Positions 10,855-20,683 of a stretch of DNA of 64,000 nt are shown here, piece after piece. The notes beneath the pieces are model-generated. The model was not told the origin of the DNA. It ran no database searches and was given only the letters and a program-made list of their open reading frames with translations. Within the stretch, counting starts at the first letter, position 1, and each line of letters opens with the position of its first letter. A program made the translations under genes and the position numbers. The stretch is from Neostapfia colusana (lineage: Eukaryota > Streptophyta > Magnoliopsida > Poales > Poaceae). Location of the stretch: contig JASWHV010000017.1 of the NCBI GenBank assembly GCA_030760725.1, positions 12,704,304 to 12,768,303 on the forward strand, in the 5' to 3' direction.

Positions 10855-12420
10855 TGCGAGCCTCTGGATATCCCAGCACTCGGCGGCAGTATGGTTGCCG
10901 GCGCCATGCACGGGGCATAGCCCGCCCTGGTCACTATCTGGGGCCGGTGACTACCGCTGCCTTTTGTCGGGGCGTGGCCCCCGAGCTCCACTAGTCGTCG
11001 CTGCTGCGGCGACGGGAGCCGTGAACGATGACTTCATCTTGCCATTCCCCCGGTTCTTGGCCTTCTTACCACCCCCATAGGCAGCAGCGCCGGAGCCGGG
11101 CTGTCCTCCTGACTCGGAGGTCGGCAGAGAGTGCCAGTTCCGCCCTTCAGCTGCTCTGGCGCATTTGTCCGCCAGGCTGAAGAGCTCAGAGACGTCGCGG
11201 ACCTCTCTGGTCGCGAGCTTCTCAAGCATTTTCTCGTCCCGGACACCCTGCCGGAACGCCACCACCACAGAAGCACTTTGAATATGCGGGATGGTGTTGC
11301 ATACCTGGGAGAACCGCTGGATGAAAGAGCGCAGCGACTCCCCAGGTTGTTGCTTGACGGCGTGGAGGTCAAGCTCCGTGCCGGGACGGGTGTAGGAGCT
11401 GCCGAAGTTGGCGACAAACTGCCGGCAGAGCTCTCCCCAGGAAGTTATGGACCCCTGAGGGAGATTCATGAGCCAAGACCGAGCTGGGCCGGTCAAGTTG
11501 ACGGAGAAGTAGTTGGCCATGACAGCCTCATCCCCTCCTGCGGCAAGTACGGCGGTGGAGTAGATCTGGAGGAACTCCGCTGGGTTGACGCTACCGTCGT
11601 ACTTCTCGGGCAGGTGCGGCCGAAACTTGTGCGGCCACCTCGCGAAGCGAAGGTGGGGTGCAAGGGCCGCGCATCCTGCTCCTGCTGCCGCAGGCATTGG
11701 CGCTGCGAACGCTTGGTTCGCACTTGGCACCGTGTACCCCGGCATGGGCAAGGCTGCACCATAGACCGGGGGCGCTGCTTGCGGCGCATATGGTTGTGGT
11801 ATATGCTGCGCGGCGTATGCCTGAGGCAGGACTCGCGCGGCGAAGATCTGCCCTCCAGGCTGTGTCGAGGCCGACGTCATGCTGTCTCCGTCCTCATGGT
11901 TGCGACACCTTTCTCGACGTCGCTTGAGGTACACCCGGGCATCCTGGCCCAAGTGGCACCGTTCCAGATCCCTTCTCAGGTCCGTCGACGGGAGCCTGGA
12001 GGAGCTGGAATCCGCCGTCTGCCCGTCAACCGTTGGCGTGCGCGTCAGCGACACAGCCGATTGACCAGGGCGTCGCCCTCGCCGAAACCGAGGGTTCGTG
12101 GCGGCGATGACGAGGCGGTCCACCTCGCGGACCCACTGTTGGGTCGCTGAATGGGGCGCATCCCCAGCAGGTGGGTTGCGCAGTAGTGCTCTTACTGCAG
12201 CTAGCGCACCCCCATGGTGTACGCTCAGCGCTGCAGAAGATCTCACACTGGTCGAAGCCTGCATTGCCGGAGTCGGCGTTGCCGGAGTCGGCTGCTGGCT
12301 ACCAGCTTGTGCCGACACACTCCGTCCTGAGTGTGTCGACATGTACTCCCCGCTGGTCACGGTTCGCCGTGAACGCGGAGGAGGAGAGTTTGCCGCCGAA
12401 GGAAGCTTGGTCATCTTCAT
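10855..12420 (-). CDS. gag: C1 gag (Tat-type), with in-frame amber stop before zinc knuckle
   Basis: The frame is open from the LTR edge down to TAG at 10951-10953. The likely start is the ATG at 12420 (MKMTKLPSAANS), since upstream codons run into the LTR and primer site. Residues about 1-190 are Pro/Ser/Ala-rich. About residues 190-400 form the retrotransposon gag domain, with SWLMNLPQGSITSWGELCRQ and QQPGESLRSFIQRFSQVCN. A basic Gly/Lys-rich tail follows. In the same frame just after the amber stop is C-PV-H-GAGN-H-TAAE-C, the CX2HX4HX4C knuckle typical of Tat-lineage gag. It would encode the capsid/nucleocapsid that packages element RNA. The stop may be a mutation or allow readthrough. 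Confidence 0.8.
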
Positions 12421-12449
12421 CGGCGGAAACTCGTCGCGCAAGGGAAAAA

Positions 12450-12471
12450 GCCCCCTACCTGGCGCGCCAAA
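12450..12471 (-). other. Primer-binding site region of C1
   Basis: Immediately after the 5' LTR on the minus strand the sequence reads TTTGGCGCGCCAGGTAGGGG. TTTGGCGCC-like starts are common primer sites in Tat-type elements; the exact tRNA is not assigned. This placement sets the element's polarity. Confidence 0.6.
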
Positions 12472-13508
12472 TGTCGAAGTGTTCGGTCGACACTTCCCCC
12501 GGGCCTGCACTGGGCAGCCCGCGGAGGTTCTTTTTTCGGTGGGGCTAGTCCCTTGCGGAGAGCTTGAGCGTACGGACGAGTTAGTAAGAGCTTGACACGG
12601 CGAGTTTTACGTGGTTCAGGCCGCCGGAGCGTAAAACCCTACGTCCACGGCGAGCTATGGAGCTCGCTGTATTGCTTGCTGCTCAGAACCGGAGTCCTGA
12701 GCTTGAGGATGAGTTACAGCTTGGGGGTGAATGGCTAGCGTATGAGTTGCGGGAGTGAGAACCCTTGCTAACGTCTCCTACCCGAGTCTTTTATTGACTG
12801 TGATCTACCGTATCTGCAGTTATGCCGGTAGTTGTCTCTGGCGAAGGCTTCTGAGTCTTCGTCCTGCAGCCCTGCCCATGCCGCATGCTAGTCGTAGTGG
12901 ATGATGACGGCCCGGGCGGCATGGGATGTCTTGTCGCTGCGTTTATTGGCTGGCAGGCTCTGACACTGCGCGCCAGTCTGTGATGCGACTTGGCGCAACG
13001 GCACCTGACAGAGGCGTGCTCCGCGTCTCTGCATCTTGGGAAGACGCGGGCCTTGAATACCTTGTACGGGCAAGGTATGGGGCGTCTTTACGCCCGCTGC
13101 CTATCGCTCGGGGGCAGGCAACGTCGTTCTGCTGGCCACGTGGCGGGCCCGGAGCCCTCCTTAGAGGAGAGGGGGGTCCGGCTCCGCAGGACACGTGGAG
13201 CCTTCGGACCTCTCCCCGCGGAGGGGGAGGTCCGGCTTCTGTCGGCCACATGGCGAGCCCGGAGCTCCTCTCTGAGGAGTGGGAGGTCCTGCCCCGCTGG
13301 ACACGTGGCGCCTTCGGACCTCTCTCCCGCGGAGGGGGAGGTCCGGCTTCTGTATGCCACGTGGCAGGCCCGGAGCTCTCCTCTGAGGAGAGGGAGGTCC
13401 GGCCCCGCCGGACGCGTGGCGCCTTCGGAGCTCTTCCTGCAGAGAAGGGCGAGTTCCTTAGGCATTTTCCCCTGTGCGCGGGGGTACCCCATATCGCGGG
13501 TACCGACA
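12472..13508 (-). repeat. 5' LTR of C1 (1037 bp)
   Basis: It has the same TGTCGAAG...CCGACA ends as 5388-6477 and abuts the right GTTCT duplication. It lacks 62 bp relative to its partner, at a junction near 12794, which changes the TATA box. G-boxes in U3 are intact at 13137-13142, 13192-13197, 13302-13307 and 13358-13363; one at about 13247 is CACATG. Confidence 0.92.
12788..12795 (-). promoter_or_regulatory. Damaged TATA box in C1 5' LTR
   Basis: On the minus strand the motif reads AATAAAAG where the 3' LTR and C2 have TATAAAAG. The change is at the edge of the 62-bp deletion. This is the LTR that would drive the genomic transcript, so C1 transcription may be weakened. Confidence 0.5.
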
Positions 13509-13513
13509 GTTCT
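13509..13513. repeat. Target-site duplication GTTCT, right copy (C1)
   Basis: Perfect repeat of 5383-5387, directly after the terminal CCGACA of C1. Confidence 0.9.
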
Positions 13514-13909
13514 CCTTTTAACGATAAAGCGACTGAACGAACAACACAATCAGTTGTGTCGTTTGAAGAAGGTGAAGAAGAAAAACCTCATCGACATCAC
13601 GACTTTACAGCAGCAAGTGCAGGCCTTGACCCAGCAAAATGAGGTCCTCACTTAACAGCGTGATGACGCCATTGAGGAGAGCCAGGGCTGGGAAGAGGAC
13701 TACAACCAAGCCATGGACGAGGTGCATGCATTGCAAGACCTCGTACCTCCGGTAGTGGGCCTACCGATGGTAGGTGCCGTACCCGTGGTTTTAGGTATCC
13801 CTACGATGTGGGAACCTGAACTAGAAGAGGAGGTCATGTACCTGGAGCCACTAGCAGAGGTAGCGGAGGAGGACGATCCACAGAAGGTCGAGTTCTACTC
13901 TGAGTAGTG
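13514..13909 (+). pseudogene. ORF0 of element A, second part (coiled coil and acidic tail)
   Basis: This continues the frame interrupted at 5387. The first section, with TTLQQQVQALTQQNEVL, has heptad-like Leu/Gln spacing and reads as a coiled coil. It meets TAA at about 13652-13654 and then continues in the same frame as an acidic, proline-containing tail (MDEVHALQDL, then EVMYLEPLAEVAEEDDPQ) to TAG at 13905-13907. Gag or nucleic-acid motifs are absent. It lies upstream of gag, where B and D have only a leader. Function is unknown. Confidence 0.6.
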
Positions 13910-14180
13910 AGTTACCGTTGCCCAGTAGGGCAGCGAGGGTGGGGTATAAAAACTTTTTTAATCGGGGACATGTCGTGTAGACAATAGTACATGTATAGGT
14001 AGTGACGACATGAGCACGACTTCTCAGAGACCCGATAATAATGTATCTTGTATAAAGTTTATGCTTTACCAATATATGTGAATGTTGTGCAAGTTTATTC
14101 ATGCGTCACTTCAATACCTACTATTTTATATGGAATTTTAAGAATGACATGTGCTGATCGCTGCTGTTTTGAATTTCAGA
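13910..14180 (+). promoter_or_regulatory. ORF0-gag spacer with TATA-like motif and splice-acceptor-like end
   Basis: The spacer has TATAAAAAC at 13945-13953 and ends in a T-rich tract with CAG at 14177-14179, one base before the gag ATG at 14181. It could be an intron separating ORF0 from gag or an internal promoter for gag. No direct evidence is available; both are inference from the motifs. Confidence 0.4.
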
Positions 14181-15290
14181 ATGACTCGCACTCGTGCTAA
14201 CCCGTAAATTGGGGGTTCTAGTCAGAGGGATGCCTTCCAACAGCCTCTCGAGGATTCCTCGGGACAGCAACAGCAACAACCGCCACCACCAACGGTTACA
14301 TTGGCCTACATCGTTGCGGCCATGGCGGGTTCTCATCAGTAGCACACGGAGTTGCTGCAAACTCTTATTACAAATACATCTCGACCAGTGAGGCGTCAAG
14401 ACCGCGAGGAGCGCCAACAAAGTCCTACTCCGACTTTCTGGCTATTCATCCCCCGGTATTTTCAGGGCCAGATGAACCCCTCGATGCGGACAACTCGCTC
14501 CGCACGATGGAGATGAAATTCAGGTTGCTCCAAGTGAGTGAGCAGCGCAAGACTCAGTTTGCGGCTCAGCAGCTTCAAGGGTCCGCGAGAACTTGGTGGG
14601 CAAATTTCTGTGCCTCGCAACCCACTGAGCAAGTAATGACCTGGGCGGAGTTCCGGATGGCCTTCAGGGCCTATTACATACCGTCGGGTCTAATGAAGAT
14701 GAAGACGCAGGAGTTCCTTCGTCTGCAGCAAGGAAACAGGAACGCACTGGAGTACTCCAGGGCGTTCAGCGATCTCGCACTCTACGCTTCGTATCACGCC
14801 GATACCGACGAGAAGCGGCGGGATCACTTTTACCAGGGGCTTAATCTGCTCCTGAAGGACAAGTTGGCGATAATCAATCGCGGCAGCCTCAATGACATTA
14901 TTGATGCTGCGAGTGTTCAGGAGGACTCCGGTAAGGCGTTAGCGTCGGCGGACAAGAAGAGAAGCGCGCCGCAGAGCAGTGGAGAGGGAGGTGGCCCTTC
15001 CCAGAAATATCGGATGGTGTATCGCTCACCATTGGGTCAACGCTGGCAGCCACCACAAAGGCCGTTGCCATTCCGCAGTCAGCCATATTCTCCACCTGCG
15101 TTTCGGCCAGCATTACCAGCACCACCTCTGCAGCAACAACAGCAGCAGCGGGCGATGCCGCGTGCGTTTGCACCTCAGCAGCGCATGCCAGGCTTTCGTC
15201 CCCCAAGCACGGGCCAATCATCAACCACATAATTCAAATGCGGTCGCCCAGGGCACTTCGCCAACAACTGCCCCGAGAGGCAAGGTAGCA
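14181..15290 (+). pseudogene. gag: Element A gag, degenerate
   Basis: It starts MTRTRANP, like MVRTR in B and D, but stops at the ninth codon and changes frame before 14507. The frame 14507-15232 holds the gag core, with LQGSARTWWANF, WAEFRMAFRAYYIPSG and KTQEFLRLQQGNRNALEYSR, then a Gln/Pro-rich stretch. Past a stop at 15230, a zinc-knuckle remnant (CGRPGHFANNCPE) remains in a shifted frame and has lost its first cysteine. It would have formed the capsid and nucleocapsid. It has at least one frameshift and several stops and is not functional. Confidence 0.85.
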
Positions 15291-15379
15291 GAGTGGCACC
15301 ACAACTTCCGGGGAGGAATCAGCCCTAGAACCCCATTAATGCGCGACGGGCAAATCCTAAGCCTGGCACCGTCCACCAA

Positions 15380-15850
15380 CTTGCCATAGAGGACGTGCTG
15401 GAGGGGGAGCCAATCCTTGCGGGTATGTTCCAGCTCCACCAGCATTCCGCTATAGTTTTATTTGATTCAGGCGCCACGCATAATTTCATTAGCCAAACTT
15501 TTATTACTAAACACAGCTTGCAAATACTACCCACCGAAAGTCCTTACTTGATTTGTTCACCGGGTGGGAGAATTTCAGCAAGCATGATGGTTTCTAAAGC
15601 GCCATTATGCTTAGTAGATAGAGTATACCATACGTCTCTCATAGCTTTAGAGGGACAAAAGGTCGATGTCATCCTAGGGATGTCGTGGTTAACCCGCCAC
15701 GGTGTTGTATTAGTCACCGTCCTCCGAGTCGTGCATCTACACCCAAAAATGCACGAGTCTCACTCTATTTCTAGACAGTCCATAAATAAATCTTCCAAGT
15801 GTATGTCAATCCACCACCATAAGATTGGAAGACATTCTAGTATTCCGTGA
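15380..15850 (+). pseudogene. pol: Element A protease domain
   Basis: LFDSGATHNFIS carries the catalytic Asp-Ser-Gly of retroviral-type aspartic proteases (codons at 15464-15472), followed by VDVILGMSWLTRHG, the usual second conserved block. The domain would cleave the Gag-Pol polyprotein. The frame ends at 15850, just short of the linker to reverse transcriptase, where a frameshift and stops occur (EFPDVFPDD remnant at about 15845-15875). Confidence 0.85.
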
Positions 15851-16908
15851 GTTCCCTGACGTGTTCCCGGATGATTTACTGGGGATGCTGCCCGACCGAG
15901 GTGGAGTTCAAGATTGAACTTGCACAGTGAACTATGCCAATATCCCGAAGGGCGTAAAAGATGTCGCCAAAGGAATTGGCAGAACTGAAGACGCAGTTAA
16001 CGGACCTGCTGGAGAAGGGTTTTATTAGGCTGAGCTCCTCGCCATGGGGTTGTTCGACATTATTTATGAAGAAGAAGGATGAGACGATGCGGCTTTGCGT
16101 GGACTATCGTCCACTAAACGCCGTAACTATCAAGAACAAGTACCCGTTGCCACAGACCGACATGTTGTTTGATCAATTGACCGAAGCAAAGATCTTTTCC
16201 AAAATGGACTTAAGATCCGGGTACCATCGGATTAAGATACGGGCTGAGGATATTCCGAAGACGGCTTTCTCGACGAGGTACGGACTTTATGAGTACCTGG
16301 TCATGTCCTTCGGCCTCACCAACGCTCCAGCTCACTTCATGTACTTGATGAACTCGGTATTCATGCCGGAGCTGGACATGTTTGTCGTGGTCATCATCGA
16401 CGACATCTTGGTATATTTCAAGTCGGAGGAAGAACACACGAAGAATCTGTGTATAGTCTTGCAATGGCTGCGTGATCACAAACTATACGCGAAATTCAAC
16501 AAGTGCGAATTCTGGATATCGCAAGTGCCTTTTCTCAGGCATATTATCTCAGAGGAGGGCATCGCTGTAGACCCGAGTAAGATCACACAAGTTCTGAATT
16601 GGAAGTCCCCGAGAACTGTTCACGAGGTACGGAGTTTCCTCGGACTCGCGGAGTATTATCGTAGGTTCATTCCGAACTTCTTGAAGATTGCCAAGCCTAT
16701 GACCGAGCTGCTAAAGAAGGTTACCAAATATGTTTGGAGTCCAACATGTGAAGCAGCGTTCAAGGCATTAGTGAAGCACCTAACATCAGCACCAGTTTTG
16801 GCGCAGCCAGACACAACAAAACCGTTCGATATGTATTGCGATGCATCCGGCATTGGGCTCGGATGTGTGCTGATGCAAGACCGAAGGGTGGTCGCGTATG
16901 GATCATGA
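15845..16908 (+). pseudogene. pol: Element A reverse transcriptase
   Basis: The frame from 15961 shows the whole finger-palm core: MRLCVDYRPLNAVTIKNKYP, FSKMDLRSGYHRIKI, FSTRYGLYEYLVMSFGLTNA and the catalytic IIDDILVY (Asp codons 16399-16404), then the thumb and connection (RSFLGLAEYYRRFIPNF). It copies element RNA into DNA. The catalytic aspartates are intact, but the N-terminal linker is broken and the frame stops at 16906-16908 inside RNase H. Confidence 0.9.
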
Positions 16909-17303
16909 CAGCTCAGGAACCATGAGCAAAATTATCCAACTCATGACTTAGAGCTCGCTGCCGTGGTACTCGCACTCAAAATATGGAGACATTACCTACT
17001 CGTAAATCCTCGTACATTTATATATCGACCACAAAAGCCTCAAGTACATATTCACTCAGAAGGAGCTGAACATGAGGCAGTGAAGATGGTTGGAGTTGAT
17101 AAAGGATTACGAAATAGTGATACATTATCATCCCGGCAAGGCAAACTAGTTGCGGATGCGCTGAGTCGCAAGTCACACGTCAACAATCTGACCATCACAC
17201 AGTTGGAAGAGAGCGAACCACCATTGCATGTGATTCCACATGGAGCTCTCTACAACTTAGCTTTGATCCCCACCATCCGTGACGATATAGCGGCAGCTCA
17301 GTA
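16820..17303 (+). pseudogene. pol: Element A RNase H domain
   Basis: DMYCDASGIGLGCVLMQ supplies the first catalytic Asp. After the stop at 16908 the same frame continues with a block containing HDLELAAVVLALKIWRHYL, and LVADALSRK marks the end. The middle (about 17020-17130) is altered: the usual TDHKSLKY reads as YRPQKPQV, so the TDH aspartate appears lost. TAA at 17302 ends the piece. Confidence 0.8.
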
Positions 17304-17316
17304 ACATGACAAGGGC

Positions 17317-18360
17317 ATGTTGCATTTGCAGAGACGTGTAGACAGTGGGGAGCTAAAATGTTTCCGGAAAGACAGAGACGGCATCCTATGGTTCAAGGAC
17401 CGGATCGTCGTACCCCGTAACCTGGAGTTGTGGAATAAAATCTTTGATGAGGCTCACTTGTCAAAGTTTTCAATTCACCCCGGCAGCAAAAAGATGTATC
17501 AGGAACTCAAAAGCAAGTTTTGGTGGACATGGATGAAGCGGGAGATCGTAAAGTACGTGTCCGAGTTTGATACATGCCGTAGGGTGAAGGCAGATCATAT
17601 GAAGAAACCGGAACTGCTACAACCCTTGGGCGTTCCTGCCTGGAAGTGGGAAGATGTGAGCATGGACTTCATCGTCGGTTTACCCACCACATTTCAGAAG
17701 CATGATTCACTGTGGGTGATCGTCGACCGGCTCACTAAAGTTGCCTATTTTATCCCGGTCAACACCAACCACAACGCAAAGAAGTATGCTGAATTGTACA
17801 GCTCACGGATCCTATGCTTATACGGCGTACCCCGTACCATCATATCAGATCGGGGCACTTTATTTGTGTCTCATTTTTTGGAGCAGTTGCATGCTTCTTT
17901 GGGGACGAAGCTGATCCGTAGTTCAGTATACCACCTGCAGACGGATGGATAAACCGAGCGGGTAAATCAGATTTTAGAAGATATGCTACAAGCTTGCGCT
18001 ATCAACCACGGTAAAAATTGGGATGATCACTTACCGTTGGCCGAGTTCTCCTACAACAATGGGTACCAAGTCAGCATCAAGATGGCGCCCTATAGGCGCT
18101 ATACGGGAGAAAATGCCACACACCGCTGAATTGGTGTGAGACTGGCGAAAGAGTCACCTTCGGGATTGATCTTGTCAACAATGCAAAGGAAAAGGTTCAG
18201 CTGATTCAAGCGAATATAAAAGCCGCCCAATCCCGACAAAAACAGTATGCGGACCGGAGAAGACGTCCTTTACAATTCGAAGTCGGGGATCACATGTATC
18301 TACGTGTGTCTCCAATAATGGGTGTGAACAGATTCGGGGTGAGATTTGACACCCGGATTC
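17317..18360 (+). pseudogene. pol: Element A integrase
   Basis: The zinc-binding region has HLSKFSIH and EFDTC; the first cysteine of the HHCC motif is Phe (codon 17566-17568). The core has MDFIVGLP (first Asp) and IISDRG (second Asp). The frame stops at TAA 17950-17952, at the position of Gln in DGQTE, two residues before the catalytic Glu. Traces follow to about 18360 (EDMLQACAINHG, LPLAEFSYNN, FEVGDHMYLRVSP) in shifted frames. It inserted element DNA into chromosomes; this copy is inactive. Confidence 0.88.
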
Positions 18361-18436
18361 ATCAGTCCATTTCCAGATTGTGGAAAGATGTGGATCTGTT
18401 GCATACCGGCTGGAATTACCATAAACACTCTCTGGT

Positions 18437-18709
18437 GTGCACGACGCCTTTCACAATTCTCAGCTGAGGAAGTGTCTTAAGCTATCAACTACCGTTCGGC
18501 TGGGGGATATTGAAGAACTAAAACCGGATCTCACTTATCGGGAGGAACCGGTTCAGATAATTAGTGAAAAGGCTCGAACCACACGCAACCGTACGTTGTG
18601 GTTCTACAAAGTTCTATGGAGTAATCAATCTGTTGATGAAGCGACATGGGAGAGTGAAGGTTTTCTTCGCGCTAACTACCCCGACTTTTTCACGTCGCAC
18701 ATATGGTAA
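18437..18709 (+). pseudogene. pol: Element A chromodomain (C-terminal end of pol)
   Basis: The 90-residue frame includes NSQLRKCL and the chromodomain-type end FYKVLWSNQSVDEATWESE. Chromodomains at the end of integrase define the chromoviruses and are thought to direct insertion to particular chromatin. It ends 73 bp before the 3' LTR. Confidence 0.85.
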
Positions 18710-18761
18710 TTTCCCACCGTCCTCTCTCTCATTTTTCACCTTATAATCTCGGGACGAGATT

Positions 18762-18782
18762 CTTTTAAGTGGGGGGGGGGAA
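18762..18782 (+). other. Polypurine tract of element A
   Basis: A stretch ending in ten G residues (18771-18780) and AA directly precedes the TGTAAGGG start of the 3' LTR. It is the plus-strand primer site. Confidence 0.85.
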
Positions 18783-20678
18783 TGTAAGGGCCTAAGTTTT
18801 TTCACACATTCAAAGTGTTCATCACACCACACACACCTCATTTGAAGAAAACTTATGAACACATTTGAAGAGCAAGTAAACACCATCAACATGGTCATTA
18901 GAGGATAAACTCGCAAAATGCAAAGTTGTACTTCCCACATGCATCATATAGGGGATGAGCATATGAAAAACTTCTACACCTTGCTAGGGATGCTCATGCC
19001 AAATTTCACCCAAATCCAAAACCTTTTGGGGTATTTTTGGGTATAATTAGAAAGAGACTAGTTTGAACTTAAATTCAAATTCAAACTCCTTTCATCCCAT
19101 GAATTCAAAAGTGGGATTCATATTCACACTCAACACATTTTTTTGAGCTCACACACCAATTTCCACTCCATTTGGAGTTGATCCTGACATGAGATAATTT
19201 GGTGAAATTCAAACCAAAGCTGAATTTCAGTTCACATTTGCTGCAAATTTGATCAAACTAAATCACACTTTGAATTATTCAAAGTCAAATGGCCATTTTA
19301 AAGTTTGATCAACTCAAAAGGTGTACTAGGGTCTCTACTGTTTTGAGCAGTGGAAAAATTGAATTTTAGAGGTTAAAAATTGGGAGTGGGACCCTCCTGT
19401 CAGCCTCTCCTTTGATCAACCGACTGAAGGAAACGACACTCGGTTTCTCGGGCTGCAACTGAGCGCACCACCGAGCGGAGGACGGCACCAGCTCATGTTT
19501 CATTTCCCCGCGTTGGAGACCGGCTGGCCGACGTCTTATCCCTCTTTGACATGCTCGGTTTGCTCAGAACCTGAATCCACAGCGAGCTCCTCCTCTCTCA
19601 CGCCAAGCTCAACCAAAAGCGCGCCGCCCTCTCGGTCCCGCTCGCGAGCAGGCCGATCGCTCACGAACAGAGGCTTCCCAGTAGCAAAACGGTGTCGTGA
19701 GTTTGTGAGCAACATCCTCGATGCCTTGTTGTCCCGTGACCGAACTCCCTCGAGCTAACCGAGCATTTTTCCGGCGACCGGAGCGTTGCCGCCATTCGGT
19801 GCTCCCTTGGACAGCTCGGCACAACCATCCTCGTCTCCACTTTCCTACACAAGAAAGGTGTGTCACCGTGTGTAGAAGGTGTAGCCGAAAGCCATTTGGC
19901 AAATGATCAAGCATAGAACTGGAATTTCCAAATATACTGAAAGCTAGTTCTTGTGGCCCGAGCTCACCTTAAACTGAAATTCGGATTCCACGTTTTCTTG
20001 TTAGTCGAGCTTGTTGGCCAGTAGGTTCTACACATGCTAGCGCACACGCTCGCGGAAGAAGCAAGGAAAACCGTGGAGAATCGGCCATGATATGGCCATT
20101 TTCCTCGCCGCCGATACAAAACACCTCGGCTCACCGTTGAGAGTATGGTTGCCGGCGTTTCTAGCTTCCAAAAAGTCTCGTTTCATGTTCCTCGTGCTCC
20201 ACTGATGCTCTCCGAGCAATTTCCGACCGGTTCAGTATCGTGTAGCGTGAGACCGACCTCACCGGAACCCTAGGTTCCGCTGTCACCGGTGCTCACGTGT
20301 TTCCGGTGATCGCCGGCGGTCGGTGAGCCTGCAGATGAGTTCACGAGGTCGAAAATGGGGAGGCGGCGAGTTTCGGGCCGAGAGGTGGCCGGGAACTCGG
20401 TTTCGGCGAGTCTCGTCAGAGACCACCACCGTAGGGCGTTTGGCACGAGGAAGAAGAAGCCGAGCACGTGGGACCCATCGGCAGGGATTTAAACATTTCC
20501 CAAATTTCAGTTTCTAGTTCTAACTTCAAACCCACATAACTTTGGCTAGGAAACTCAAAATCTTAGACTTCATAACTCCGGAGGAACAGCTAGCCTACGA
20601 CCAACAGCAGTAAGGCAAGCTCCGGTTTGTATTTACCTTTTATAAACTTTATTGTTTTGATAACTTACATTGAGTATC

Positions 20679-20683
20679 CACCT
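20679..20683. repeat. Target-site duplication CACCT, left copy
   Basis: CACCT precedes TGTAAAGG and recurs at 24995-24999 after the terminal CTCACA. Confidence 0.88.

Larger units (their letters stand above)
5388..13508 (-). mobile_element. Element C1: non-autonomous Tat/Retand-like LTR retrotransposon with antisense ORF
   Basis: Two LTRs (5388-6477 and 12472-13508) with TGTCG...CGACA ends are flanked by GTTCT duplications. Element polarity is minus: gag and the primer site adjoin the right-hand LTR. Reading along the element: 5' LTR, primer site, gag, a short remnant of the integrase tail, a non-coding stretch, a long ORF on the opposite (+) strand, then the 3' LTR. Reverse transcriptase, RNase H and most of integrase are absent, so any movement would need proteins from a complete relative. 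An antisense ORF before the 3' LTR is a known feature of the Tat lineage (Retand, Grande, RIRE2-like). The LTRs are very similar apart from a few indels, suggesting a fairly recent insertion. Confidence 0.88.

Noticed and set aside
10417..10920. 167-codon + strand ORF in C1
   Set aside because: It lies opposite the gag end/pol remnant and has no counterpart that I recognise; likely chance.
11131..12150. 339-codon ORF on the + strand
   Set aside because: It is the complement of the well-supported C1 gag frame; its translation is Arg/Gly/His-rich without a recognisable domain.
12926..13655. Overlapping 220-240 codon ORFs on both strands
   Set aside because: They lie in the repetitive G-box array of the LTR; the repeat length keeps several frames open. 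They run over the LTR end into ORF0.
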